Source: Ianthella basta (taxonomy: Eukaryota > Porifera > Demospongiae > Verongiida > Ianthellidae). Taken from it: a stretch of 64,000 nt of DNA. Below, piece after piece: positions 22,872 to 34,600 of this stretch. The position numbers and the translations under genes are program-made. The stretch is taken from assembly GCA_964019415.1 (NCBI GenBank), contig OZ025869.1, positions 4,838,765 to 4,902,764 of the forward strand, read 5' to 3'. The notes under the pieces were generated by a model, which saw nothing but the letters and a program-made list of their open reading frames with translations, did no database searches and was not told the origin of the DNA. Each line of letters starts with the position of its first letter. Within the stretch, counting starts at the first letter, position 1.

Positions 22872-23075
22872 AACAAGAATAGCTTGTTAGAATGTCCGTA
22901 TTCTTGGCTCACTCAGTGTTCAGAAACAATGAAGAAGAAACAGATCCAATTACTAGCACTTTCTGAAACCCGTTGGTCTGGTCATGGAATTACTACCATC
23001 CGTTCAACTACTATCCTTCACTGTGGTTCATCTAGTCATGTTCATGGTGTGGTCATTGCTCTGCAGACCAGAGCA
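22872..23075 (+). pseudogene. LINE endonuclease (APE-type) fragment
   Basis: In two overlapping frames: ARIACxNVR-like, then LTQCSE, then IQLLALSETRWSGHG and VHGVVIAL. LSETRWxGxG is the conserved glutamate block of APE-type LINE endonucleases. A partial second copy of the upstream end (tggaatgtccgtacgcttgg) is at 23680. Confidence 0.6.
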
Positions 23076-23310
23076 TTTAATTGTTGCCAACCAAGAGATT
23101 CTCCCAGGATCCAGTCAAATCGTTTTTTTTGGGGATCAACGGAGCAGGTGCCAGCATAACACCATCCCAAATATACAGCAGTTCAACACCACAGCAAACA
23201 TCTAGCGAGTCAGCAGTGGATTGTCAAAGAAAGAGCAAGGGAATGTGAGAGGAAAAGAAAAAGACACTACCAGCACAAGCACTCCTGAGCTGACACAGAG
23301 GATGCAGAAG

Positions 23311-23600
23311 AGACTGTAATTATACTGTATTATGAAGAGGACGTGAAGGAAAAGGTTTTGGATTGGTTACGGACAAGTGCTTATGACTGAAGCTCAGCCA
23401 GTATACTCACAGCACATTCCTTCATGGTCTTCATCAACACTGAGCTATTAGCATCTTGTGACTTGCCAGAGAATGCTCAAACAGGATTTACAACAAATTG
23501 CCACCAAATGTTCCCAGCACTACAACGCCATGCTGTAGGGTGCACTGAATCATAGGCGTCCTCCAACAGTCAACAACCGAGGATGGAATGGCCAAAGGGT
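23311..23600 (+). repeat. Duplicated block B, copy 2
   Basis: See the copy at 22055; differs by a few substitutions. Confidence 0.7.
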
Positions 23601-23719
23601 CTTAAAAATCTCACAAGTATCACAAGTCTTTTGTGTCGCGTCTTTTTCTTCATGCTAAGTCCAAAACTAGAATAGCTTGTTGGAATGTCCGTACGCTTGG
23701 CTCACTCAGTGTTCAGAAA

Positions 23720-23800
23720 CAATGAAGAGATGAGAGAAACTTATCGAAGAAGAGTGATGCTTGGTTCCGTTATCGTAACGCTGCCAGGTGGAGAAGTGAG
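23720..23800 (+). pseudogene. LINE linker fragment
   Basis: Reads NLSKKSDAWFRYRNAARW, the segment between endonuclease and reverse transcriptase in CR1/RTE-like LINEs. It is paralogous to 27741. Confidence 0.4.
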
Positions 23801-23892
23801 CAGGTGAACTCTTTGTTAAAGCGGTTGGACAGCAAGATAATGCAGGAAAAGTCACTAACATGGCTGGCAACAGGCAAATACCAAACCACAGG

Positions 23893-24005
23893 CATTCACA
23901 CTGAGATCCTAAAAGACCTTGCCAGCAAGGCAGTGGAAGGAGACAGTAGGTGTGCAGTCCTTGTGTTCGATGAAATTAAAATCAAGGAGGACTTGGTGTA
24001 TTGTG
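23893..24005 (+). pseudogene. P-element-like transposase fragment, copy 2
   Basis: Reads EILKDLASKAVEGDSRCAVL, then VFDEIKIKEDLVY, followed directly by unrelated sequence shared with 23060-23160. Confidence 0.55.
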
Positions 24006-24129
24006 CTAGCAAACCAGAGCATTCAATTTTTGACAACCTTGAGATTCTCCCAGGATCCCATCAAATCGTTTTTTGGGGATCAACGGAGCAGGTGCCAGCA
24101 TCCATCTCATCCACGTCCATCTCATTGAC

Positions 24130-24290
24130 AGTAATTGCAGAGAACCTGAGGCAAAGCGTCTATGCCAGCTTCAGGAAGAGCTCTCAGGCATTGCATACAT
24201 CATCATTGATGAAATTTCAATGGTTGGAAGGAAAATGTTTGGCCAGATTGACAGATGTCTCAGAAATGCCGAGAACACTGTAGAAGATTG
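24130..24290 (+). pseudogene. PIF1-like helicase fragment
   Basis: Reads LQEELSGIAYIIIDEISMVG, then RKMFGQIDRCLRNA. IIIDEISMVG is the Walker B block of PIF1/RRM3-type helicases, and the spacing to QIDRxLR fits PIF1 proteins, including those of Helitrons. The fragment is spliced straight onto Gag-like sequence. Confidence 0.65.
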
Positions 24291-24480
24291 TAACCAGTTC
24301 ATGAAGCAAGATGGCTTCTTTCCAGTCCGCAAGAATGTAATCTTTGAGAGAGCACGATTCAACCATCTGAATCAGTGCGAGGGAGAATCTAAGGAAGAAT
24401 ACATTACCTGCCTCTACAACTTTGTTGACAACTGCCAGTACAGAGATCTCAAGTCTGAGATAATCAGCCATTGGTTAGGC
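24286..24480 (+). pseudogene. Ty3/gypsy Gag-like fragment
   Basis: Reads FMKQDGFFPVRKNVIFERAR, then FNHLNQCEGESKEEYITCLY and CQYRDLKSEII. It resembles the Gag region of metazoan gypsy elements (Fxxx..NviyERaxFnxrxQxxGEsvxeFiTxLyxLaxxCxyg). It runs into duplicated block copy 2. Confidence 0.55.
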
Positions 24481-25347
24481 AGTAAAGAAGGGTCATGCGG
24501 ACGTGGTGGAGCTGGTTATCGATCAGGTAAGGTAGTGGCGCCAAAGCAGAACAGCACTATACGCATCTGCATGGACCTCAAGCCCCTCGACACACATGCC
24601 CTTCACGAAACTTACCCACTTCCAAAGGTGGATGATGTCCTAGCATAGCTAGCAAGAGCAAAAGTCTTCACCAAGCTCAATGCCAATAGTGGATTTTGGC
24701 AAATCCAACTTCCTGTGTCTGCCAATGGCTGGTAGCTGCTAATCATCATTCAGAATTGTTGCATTTGACAAACTGACATACAAGAATCAAGCCAGTCAAA
24801 CCATCCAGGATCATCTGGTTTGTGAGGTTAAAGGGGCTAAAACCCAGACTTTCTAACCCAGCACATCTGTGGTAAGGAAATGCAGAAGCTTCTGCAAAGT
24901 TGTAGTACTTGCTATGTATTGACACTTATGAATCTCTCCATATGCAGCTTATAGGTTCTATAAAAACTGTAGCCAGCTATGCTAGCTCAGAGAAGGAGGC
25001 ATGAGTGCATAACTAGGGTATGTAAGTGGTCATCGTGCGCATGTGTTCATGATCAGTTCTCTTTGCAAACTTAAGTGTCTGTTCATTGCATAGTACCATT
25101 ATTATTTTAATTGTTTTCAACTAATTAAAAACTCCAGGAAAGGAAGGCTGCACTGGGTTCAGCAATCAACTATGTGAAGAAAAAGCCTAAACCTATTGAA
25201 TCATTTCTGCATCTCTTGAGGCCTATCGGCGCTAGCACTTGTCACTGCAAATTGCCAATCCATAGCACAAGCTGTAATGAAGTGCAATGAGGTGGTCCCC
25301 TCAGCCCTACCTTGGTACTTAGTCTTTCCCTGTCTGTGTGTGTACTG
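24477..25347. repeat. Duplicated block, copy 2 (ankyrin + gypsy RT)
   Basis: Copy of 20077-20939, including the RT fragment. Here the RT frame is broken by an extra tagctagc-like insertion after DDVLA at about 24643. Confidence 0.85.
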
Positions 25348-25469
25348 ACAAATTGCCACCAAATGTTCCCAGCACTACGATGCAATGCTGTAGGGTGTGC
25401 TGAATCATAGGCGTCCTCCAACAGTCAACAACCGAGGATGGAATGGCCAAAGAGTATATTAGGCCATAT

Positions 25470-26822
25470 TTCACCCACCAACCTTCTGCACATGGCAATG
25501 GCTGGCCATCAAACTTTCAGAGGACACTGCACCATGGCATAGAGCATTGCAAGGGTTGGAGAATGGGCAAACAGGGCCAGATTTAGGGCTTGCTGAAGGT
25601 GGGGGCCTTGAGTATATAAATATATATATAAGAAGGGTCATGCCGACGTAGTGGAGCTTGTTATCAATCAGCTCCACTTAAGTCCCAATGATCATGTCAA
25701 GGTATGTGAAGGTTCATGCCAACGTGGTGGAGTTTATCAATCAGCTCCACTTAAGTCCCAATGATCACCATCAAACTTTCAGAGGACACTGCACCATGGC
25801 ATAGAGCATTGCAAGGGTTGGAGAACGGGCAAACGGGACCAGATTTAGGGCTTGCTGAAGGCGGGTGCCTTGAGTATATAAATATATATATCAGAAGGGT
25901 CATGCCGACGTAGTGGAGCTTGTTATCAATCAGCTCCACTTAAGTCCCAATGATCATGTCAAGGTATGTGAAGGTTCATGCCAATGTGGTGGAGTTTGTT
26001 ATCAATCAGCTCCACTTAAGTCCCAATGATCACCATCAAACTTTCAGAGGACACTGCACCATGGCATAGAGCATTGCAAGGGTTGGAGAATGGGCAAACA
26101 GGGCCAGATTTAGGGCTTGCTGAAGGTGGGGGCCTTGAGTATATAAATATATATATAAGAAGGGTCATGCCGACGTAGTGGAGCTTGTTATCAATCAGCT
26201 CCACTTAAGTCCCAAAGATCATGTCAAGGTATGTGAAGGTTCATGCCAACGTGGTGGAATTTGTCATCAATCAGCTCCACTTAAGTCCCAATGATCACCG
26301 TCAAACTTTCAGAGGACACTGCACCATGGCATAGAGCGTTGCAAGGGTTGGAGAACGGGCAAACGGGACCAGATTTAGGGCTTGCTGAAGGCGGGTGCCT
26401 TGAGTATATAAATATATATATCAGAAGGGTCATGCCGACGTAGTGGAGCTTGTTATCAATCAGCTCCACTTAAGTCCTAATGATCATGTCAAGGTATGTG
26501 AAGGTTCATGCCAACGTGGTGGAGTTTATCAATCAGCTCCACTTAAGTCCTAATGATCATGTCAAGGTATGTGAAGGTTCATGCCAACGTGGTGGAGTTT
26601 ATCAATCAGCTCCACTTAAGTCCTAATGATCACCATCAAACTTTCAGAGGACACTGCACCATGGCATAGAGCATTGCAAGGGTTGGAGAACAGCCAAACG
26701 AGACCAGATTTAGGGCTTGCTGAAGGCGGGTGCCTCGAGTATATAAATATATATATAAGAAAGGTCATGCCGACGTGGTGGAGCTTGTTATCAATCAGCT
26801 CCACTTAAGTCCCAACGATCAT
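25470..26822. repeat. Tandem array of about 265-base units carrying ankyrin exon pieces
   Basis: Five units anchored by aaactttcagaggacactgc at about 25511, 25771, 26037, 26302 and 26637. Each has a tatataaatatatatata run, then on the plus strand KKGHADVVELVINQ, LHLSPNDHVK and a gtatgtg donor, then usually a second, poorer ankyrin-like piece (HANVVEF.INQLHLSPNDH). Outlying units occur at 22400-22600 and 27353-27550. The minus-strand ORFs of 62-68 codons are reverse images of this unit. Confidence 0.8.
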
Positions 26823-27004
26823 GTCAAGGTATGTGCACATATATATGTGTGGGTGTATGTCTGAAGATGTATATGTGCATGTCTTTGTGTGTTGTGTGTA
26901 TATGGGAAGAAGATCGTGTTGTACAACCTCCATGTGGTGATTCCTGGGTCAGAGGCCATGACCTTGCCAATAAATAGCAGGATGTTGGGCAGATAGACTG
27001 GCGT

Positions 27005-27387
27005 CCCAAGAGACTGTAATTATACTGTATTATGAAGAGGACGTGAAGGAAAAGGTTTTGGATTGGTTACAGACAAGTGCTTACGACTTAAGCTCAGCCA
27101 GTACACTCACAACACGTTCCTTCATGGTCTACATCAACACTGAGCTATTAGCATCTTGTGATTTGCCAGAGAATGCTCAAACAGTACTTCCAACAAATTG
27201 CCACCAAATGTTCCCAGCACTACGACGCAATGCTGTAGGGTGTGCTGAATCATTGGCGTCCTCCAACAGTCAACAACCGAGGATGGAATGGCCAAAGAGT
27301 ATATTAGGTCATATGTCACCCACCAACCTTCTGCACACGGCAATAGCTGGCCATCAAACTTTCAGAGGACACTGCACCATGGCATAG
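27005..27387 (+). pseudogene. Duplicated block B, open copy
   Basis: The 115-codon ORF begins MKEKVLDWLQTSAYDLSSAS and is intact only in this copy. The related copies at 22.1 and 23.3 kb carry stops. The function is unknown; it is probably a transposon protein piece. Confidence 0.35.
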
Positions 27388-27724
27388 AGCATTGCAAGGG
27401 TTGGAGAACGGGCAAACAGGGCCAGATTTAGGGCTTGCTGAAGGCGGGTGCCTTGAGTATAAAAATCTATATATATAAGAAGGGTCATGCCGACATGGTT
27501 GAGCTGGATATCAATCAGCTCCATTTCAGTCCCAATGGTCATGTCAAGGTATGTGCACGTGTGTGGGTGTATGTCTGAGGATGTATTTTGTGCATGTCTT
27601 TGTGTGTTGTGTGCGTAAGGGAGAAGGTTCGTGTTGTACAACCTCCATGTGGTGATCCTTGGGTCCGAGGCCATGGCCTTGCTAATAGCATGACGTCGGG
27701 CAGATAGACTGTTGTTTCTTCCAC

Positions 27725-27900
27725 TCAAGATCCGGATTGGGTGACAGATGAGTTAAGAAACTTATCAAAGAAGAACAGTGATGCTTGGCTTTGTTATCAT
27801 AACGCTGCCAGGCAGGGTTTCGAAGTGGACAGACACAAAGCAGAGTACAAGCATTATTGTAAGTTGACCAAAGTTACTACTGCTATGAACCATCATGATG
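27725..27900 (+). pseudogene. LINE linker fragment
   Basis: Reads VTDELRNLSKKNSDAWLCYH, then EVDRHKAEYKHYCKLTKVTT. This resembles the endonuclease-RT linker of CR1/RTE-like LINEs; no RT domain follows. Confidence 0.45.
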
Positions 27901-28147
27901 TTCAACAGCAAACATGCAATGCATCATTGCATAAATCAATAATAATCCAAACAACTACTAAGTTGACCAAGGACACATTCAACAATGCTAGCTAGTAGCA
28001 CTAGACCAACCTCTCACAACCTCCACGAAGCTAAAATTGCAGGCTGTAGTCCTGTCCATTATTAGAAATACAAATGGGAATGACTCATAAACCATAACAC
28101 CTTGGTTGTTATCCCAATACATCGCCTGTCGGTAGTCGACCAGTTGC

Positions 28148-28666
28148 TCAATGTTCAATGGGTTGTAGGTACTTCACATTGACCCGATTTTTGTAAGTAA
28201 TGTCTCCACCATGCATGTTATCACTGATGTACCACTGACAACACATCAGACTACCAGGAGCAGTCACCTTTAAGATATTGGTTAAACAATACAGACCTAT
28301 ATTCGATGTACTTGGTGTGAGAGTTTGCATGAAGATATTGCTTGCATCACCATGTATCAGGTCCAGGATACAATTGTGCCTACCCTCGCACCAGTTCCAA
28401 ATTTGAAGATCATTTACAGGTGAACTTAGAACTGGCACGTGGGCACCATGTTGCCAAATTAAAATGGCTCCACATAATAGCAATCTCGTGCACTTCGTGT
28501 TGACAGATGACAAAGCTCTCTTTGGGCAAATATGCTGAAGTTGTATGGTAGACTTCATCGAGCTGTACCCAACAAAGATCGAGGGACATTCCTGACAGAA
28601 TTTTCGACTTCTCGCAATGCCACCGTACATGCATTTATTTACTTTGAACAGAGGCAGATTTTGCAT
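28148..28666 (-). CDS. Unrecognised ORF, 172 codons, Cys-rich
   Basis: An open frame with 13 or more cysteines spread along its length and no motif I can name. Upstream and downstream are transposon debris. It may be a chance ORF or a transposon fragment. Confidence 0.2.
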   Translation of the reverse strand: MQNLPLFKVNKCMYGGIARSRKFCQECPSIFVGYSSMKSTIQLQHICPKRALSSVNTKCTRLLLCGAILIWQHGAHVPVLSSPVNDLQIWNWCEGRHNCILDLIHGDASNIFMQTLTPSTSNIGLYCLTNILKVTAPGSLMCCQWYISDNMHGGDITYKNRVNVKYLQPIEH

Positions 28667-28947
28667 AACTTCTGGTGAAATTCAGTGCTTGTGTTTCACG
28701 TGTGCGAAGTGCCAGCCAAAGAATAACCAGAGGACTACTGAATTTGCTTTGAACCACTCAATGCTGTGTCCTTTTGTATCAGCCGAAAATGCCATGAATA
28801 TGCATGCCTTTGTCCTTGACGCATACATGTGTCATTGGTAACTAAAGGGTTAATGGCCCAATGAAAAGTTGAAAGGAGCCGCATTGGTAATCATTATATT
28901 TTGCAGTGGAAAATAGAATGATTACTGTTGGGAATACCTTATCGCAT

Positions 28948-29220
28948 TATGATGCAATGATCACTGGTAGAGATGCCCAGCTGAAAGCCCTGACTCGAGC
29001 CTGATTGAGAAGGTATGGGGTTGATTGAGAAGCATACATTAGAGAATTCACGTATCATTGTAAATACCAGTGTTGCTATACAAACTAAGTGAAATTGGCA
29101 TTATGATGCAATGATCACTGGTAGAGATGCCCAGCTGAAAGCCCTAACTCGAGCCTGATTGAGAAGGTATGGGGTTGATTGAGAAGCATACATTAGAGAA
29201 TTCACGTATCATTGCAAATT
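28948..29220 (+). pseudogene. Tc1 transposase C-terminal fragment, tandemly duplicated
   Basis: The frame PAESPDSSLIEKVWG occurs twice, at about 28980 and 29133, inside a directly repeated segment of about 115 bases (from gatgcaatgatcactgg to attcacgtatcattg). It matches the PAESPDLNPIEKVWG block of the intact transposase at 40885-41907, including the catalytic Glu, then stops. Confidence 0.65.
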
Positions 29221-29379
29221 TGCAAAACGACAGGGCTTTGAAGCTGTGCTAGTAGTAAACTATGACATTCGCCTACGAGACACCCCAACAGAATTACTTG
29301 CCAATTATGGCATAAAGGAATATTGGCTAGGCTTTTCGCAAATTGTTCAGTGCTGCAACAGGAGGTCTAGTGGGACGAC

Positions 29380-30215
29380 TTAGCTCGCAAAGAAGAGGGT
29401 GGTGAAGAAAGGCAAGATTGCCACTGGAAGCAAGGTAGTAGTCAAATGGAGAAAGTCAAGAAAGAGGTACAACTTTGAAGTTGTGAGTGTCCGCAAAAGT
29501 GCCAGCCACAGCCTCCAGAATCGAAGTGGAAGAACAGCTGTTCACGTTTGAGCTTGCAACTCTGACTCAGCAAGCTCGAGCCCAGGAAATAACAGACGTG
29601 CCACCTTTGGTAGTACAGCAGCCGACAGCAAGCCTATTGGAGAGGTTGGACGAGCTTGGTGACGTGATCTTGAAAGCTGAAGCTTGGCTGTTTGCCTGAA
29701 TCCAGTGTCTAGAGGAAACAGTAACAGCCGCGTCAATTCCTTGGAGGTGATGTCCTTGCAATCGAAGATAATGTCTGTGGAGCCTGTGTTACCCCCCTGT
29801 CTATAGCTACTTACTACCCTATCCAGCAGAAGCACAGATGATTACACCAGTATCAATGACCCCCTTACCTGAAAGGGAATCTCCACATATGTTCTCCCCA
29901 CCTCTGCAGGACATCTCTAATGCTGTTGGAGGCTTCCATGTACCAAGAGACATCTTTGAGACAGTCACTCACAGTTGTTGTTCCTGAAGGAACCTTGCTA
30001 CCGGGTTAGCTGGCAAATTATTCTCCTTATGTGAGAGGGCAGGCAACAATTGCTGTGGAGTTTTAGGAAAGAACATCCTGAATTCTCACGAAGTCAGCAG
30101 GATTTACAGCATTTGCATGGAGCACTTTCCCCTCCAGTGCCTGGAAACAAGGCTTTCGGCTGAAAAAGAAATGCCGTCGATGAAGTGTGCCAGAGGACTA
30201 AACTACCAGTTTCCT
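29380..30215 (+). pseudogene. BEN-domain gene copy, decayed
   Basis: Three successive blocks match the intact BEN protein at 39705-40724 in order. They are KGKIATGSKVVVKWRKSRKR (N-terminal block), LLERLDELGDVILKAEAWLF (coiled-coil block) and, at 29985-30165, RNLATGLAGKLFSLCERAGN, then GKNILN and MEHFPLQCLETRLSAEKEM (BEN domain). Frameshifts and stops separate them. A Tc1 transposase tail lies just upstream on the same strand. Confidence 0.6.
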
Positions 30216-31347
30216 GCACAGAGACAGTGGGCTTCAGTTTTATGTATAGCTGTATATACTCTTGTTCTTACTATGACATTTTATTGGCGGTGTTCTTGTC
30301 ATTCTTTGTTGCTGTATATTACTTATTGTTGATATGAAGTCAGTCAGGTTAGGGATGGCTTCGCAGCAGTCCTTGAGCAGTTAATACACATGATTAGAAT
30401 CTTTGCCTGCCATGTTTTCTGAAGTAGCTATCTATTTACGATATAGCTATGGAAAAGAATTTGTGTGCTACAAGCATCGCCTAGCAGATGTTCTGTGAAA
30501 CTGGTTCAGAAACGCTGTGGACAGGACACGGACAATCTTCGGACTCTGCACGGACGATTTACGGACTCTGCACAGACAGAGCGACAAGTTCAAGGCTGCT
30601 GTGCAGAATATCAGCAGAATTCAGTGGAATGGTGTAAGTTTCTTGTAACATGTACCATATGTAACTGACCTGCTCAGCTGCATAAATAGTGCTTATTTCC
30701 CATTATTGTTGATGATGAAACTTGCTGTCTCAACCTTGCAACCAGAATAACATAACTGATTAAGTTACCAACTACTTTGGTGGCTCTAAATAGTGCTAGT
30801 AACACACTACAAACTTTGGGTAAACTTTGCAATGTAATTAAATAAGAAGAAATTTCCACAACAAACAACAATAGCTATGTACTGTATGCATGCAAATGTT
30901 CACGAGATGTGCATTTTGTGGATGCTCCTTGCCTGAGAATTTTTGTGATTTTATTTTTGTGAAGCCCTTGTATCCCCCTTTTGTCCAAAGACAGTAGGGA
31001 AATTTCATGTTCATCTGCTAATTGACGAAATTCGCATGAAGTGTCTCATGAAATTTCGTACACATACAGTATATACATGAATACACATAAATGCAGGCAC
31101 AAACACTTATCTACCATCCCTACTTCAACCACCAAGAAATGTTTAACACTAGCTCAGTACTACCACAGTAAAAAGCTAGACAAAGGCATTAACAACATTA
31201 TGACATTCCAGTAGAGCTACAGAGCATCAAACCTGCTTTTCGCAAAACAACATAGAAACTGCAAACAACCTAAAAAGTGAACAATGCACGTCAAATCTAG
31301 AGTTCGCACCATCTGGTAAACGGTACAGGTTCCAAACACTGCAAAAT
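30216..31347. other. No gene; repeat piece at 30890-31080
   Basis: The stretch 30890-31080 (ttttgtggatgctccttgcctgagaa... catacag) resembles 51960-52140 (tttcgtggatgccccttacctgatgaa... cgcatac), so both are copies of one small dispersed repeat. The remainder is AT-rich and lacks coding signals. Confidence 0.45.
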
Positions 31348-31647
31348 CTACAGTTTCAATGTACTACCTAAAAACCTGTTGACAAATGTGCCCTTTGGGT
31401 CCAGCTGTTTCCTTAGCTCCAAAAACTCTGTCATCTTGGGGTAAATCTTATTCATATCAGATAAACTAGATACAAACTTTTTTCCCCAGTGTGGGCGCCC
31501 CAGAAATTTCCTGGTGTTCCTGTAAAAATATCCAAAATAGAAAGCTCTCTTTGGAGGCTCTGGCTTATATAGTAGTTGTGTAATATGGCAGCTGTCGCGC
31601 TGGTAGTTGTGGCTAAGCCATAAGTCATCACCTTTCACAGACCTAAC
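31348..31647 (-). CDS. GULO: GULO-like exon 8 (C-terminal ALO domain)
   Basis: After atcctgcag; starts VRSVKGDDLWLSHNYQRDSC, includes FLGRPHWGKKF and LRKQLDPKGTFVN, and ends at TAG 31350-31348. Confidence 0.92.
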   Translation of the reverse strand, partial: VRSVKGDDLWLSHNYQRDSCHITQLLYKPEPPKRAFYFGYFYRNTRKFLGRPHWGKKFVSSLSDMNKIYPKMTEFLELRKQLDPKGTFVNRFLGSTLKL

Positions 31648-34600
31648 CTGCAGGATATTAGAAGGGAGGAGGTAACTTGCTGTACATGTGTGATGGTGTG
31701 TGTGAGTGTAACAATGCTGTGTCTGAGTTTGCCTAAGAGTACATGTCTAGTACCACAGAAGTGCTTCTCTCTAGGTGTGTTTGCAAAATTGACAGTTCCA
31801 TGTGTGTGAGGTGCACAATTTGAGTTTTTGTGTGTCTAGTTGCTTAAACACATACCTCCGTGATAAAGTTCACTGCTATTCCAGAGCTACGTATCATTTC
31901 CCTTAGTTCCATAATGGCAGCCTTACAATCACTAATGTTGACAGCTATCTCAGCTTCTTCGTCCATTGCCTGCATGTGAGACATCATTCATAAATAAGCA
32001 CAATGGAATGATGCCATGTGAACTTGACAGCACACACACACACAGCTGTTCAGTTGGGTAGAAGAACTGTCCAGCGTGGGCTTGCTACACACCGGAAATG
32101 CTGCACAACGCACCTGATAGTAAGGTATATTAAAGACATGGGTGTGGGGTTCCACTCTGTCATAGGGAGGAAATACCACTCCCGAACCTATCAGAATTTT
32201 CATCATCCAACCACCCAGCGCATTGGGAGCTTCATTCACCAACCACTGATACATCTCAAAGACATACCCCTGTGGTGGAGTAGGGAGGTACACACAACAA
32301 GCATGTGAATGGAGGATGGACACAGCAGCATGAAGAACAGAGAGAAAAGCTGAGAAAACAGGACTTTCTTCATATTGCTCAGGTGTGCGCGAGGTGAGTG
32401 CTGCTTGGGCGGTCAAGCATGGAGTAAGGATGGTGGTATATGCACTCAAATGGGACTAAATGAAAGGCAATTAAATGTTAGTATGCGTGTTCATGCATGG
32501 CTGGCTGCCTCTGTGCATGTCGGTGTGTTTCGTTATGTATAGCTACCTCCAGCAGCATCCTACCTGTATTCTCATTAAGTTAGTGTTGAGGGTATCTCTA
32601 GGATTCTCCATGGTGCGATTCACTCTGAATACAGCACAGGTTTGAGAGTGGAAGTCAATCCAGAATTTCACATGCTCTGCAGATTTCAATAGGTCAATGG
32701 GATGATCCAGGCAATGAAGAAGGGGGAGGGGCTGCAAAAAGAATCACATTTTACAATCAGGACAATGTATTATAAGCATTCTGCTAATCTGACAAATGCA
32801 ACTGATCCACAGTCGCAGCCTCTTGAGCCTGTTTGCATCAGGCCAGTAATGGTATGCACATGTTCGTACACAAATAAATACCATGATACACAGAAAAGGC
32901 AGAGTCAAGAGCAGCAGCATCATACACACATCCGTGGTACAAACACAACAGCAATTAATTCGTAAGCCGCTGCAAATACAAGAGGTGTGGTTTATATGGA
33001 CTTAAAAGAAGTTCAAAGGTAACAAGAGCTGCCACCATGAGAGTATACATTGGCAATTTCACATTTGGTTTGCCCAATGAAATAGCTAGCAACCAAAATC
33101 ACACTGCCAATTTTGGTACGGTGTACAAAAAAGTATGCCTGTTCTACGTCTGTCTGTATCCGTACTACTCCCGTAGCCGCATCAAAATGTGCCCATTCCC
33201 TTAGGCGAGCAGCGCCCGTACCCATAGCCGTTCTGTAGTTGTACCTGTTCGTAGCTAGTGAAATGGGTGCCAGCCAACTAGATCATTCTGGTGATCTTAA
33301 GGATTTGTCCATGCAGCGTATCCACACTTGATACCATGGAACTTGTTTGCTCCTCGTGCAAAGAAAGCACAACAGTGACTACCCCTACTAAAGAGAGCAG
33401 TTCTTGCATTCCAAGTGATTGGAGCTGGACAGAAGAAGATGGAGAAGTTTTGCGCTATGATGAACATGCCCCCTCCTTTATCTCATCGCAGCTATGACAG
33501 GCATGTTGCTGAAGTGTCTAGAGTTGTGTCAACAGTGGTTGACAGAGAAATGAAGCAGGCAGCAACAAGATTGCAAGAGCATCTCAGATCCCTAGATGAT
33601 GACCTGGGGGATGGACCATTGGACATTACAATCAGCGTTGATGGGACTTGGGCTACACGTGGCTACACATCATTGCATGGCCTTGTCTTTGTGATTTCCC
33701 AAGACATGGGTGAAATCCTTGATTTCACCCTCTTGAGCCGGCATTGCCCTACGTGTAATTACCACAGGCGGATTTTGGATGATGAATTTGCTAGGTGGAA
33801 AGATCAGCATGAGGAGGAATGCCAAATCAACTACACAATCTCGTCAAAATCCATGGAATCCGCTGGCTGTCTAATGCTGTGGACCCGGTCAGTGTCCAGA
33901 AATCAGCTGAGGTACACTGCATTTGTGCGAGACGGAGACAGTGCAGCCTACAAAACTGTGTTGAACGAGCAGCCTTATGGCCCTGATGTTCAAATTATCA
34001 AAAAGGATTGCATTGGTCATGTCCAAAAGTGGATGGGAATGGGCTTGAGGAACCTTGTGGCATCTTACAAAGGTCAGAAGCTGTCAGATGAGAAGGGGAT
34101 AGGAGGAATGGGACACCTCACTAAGAAGATGGAGAGCTTCCAAGTCTACCACAGTAGAAAAAAGCACAGTGACGACCATTTTGCAGCACTCTGTATCCAC
34201 CAATGAGACACCATGAGTATTGCCTGGAGGGAGAATCATCTTGGTGTGGCTGGCAAAGAGAGGAAGCGTAAGGAACACAGCAGTATCACCAGAAAGCTCC
34301 CTTGCCTAAAGCAGTGGCTGATGCTTTATGGCCAATGTTTGATCGCCTGAGTGAGCCAGAGTTGCTGGTAAGTGAAATAGATGGATTCACCCTGAATGTG
34401 AATGATAGCAGGAGAGCAGAGAAAAACGACCTCCAAGACACTCAAGAATCTAGAGGTGTACAGTGTGTGGCAACTTCAAGAAAGCTGAGGAGATAGCAAC
34501 AGATTCTCATGCTAGCACTACAGCTCCAGTTGATGGTAATGCAAGGATGGTCAAAAACAGGTCTAACCCTTTGCGGCCCCACCTAGTTCAAGTCCTTGCT

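Noticed and set aside
25471..26804. Series of minus-strand ORFs MELIDNKLHYVGM...
   Set aside because: They are the reverse image of the ankyrin-coding repeat unit on the plus strand.
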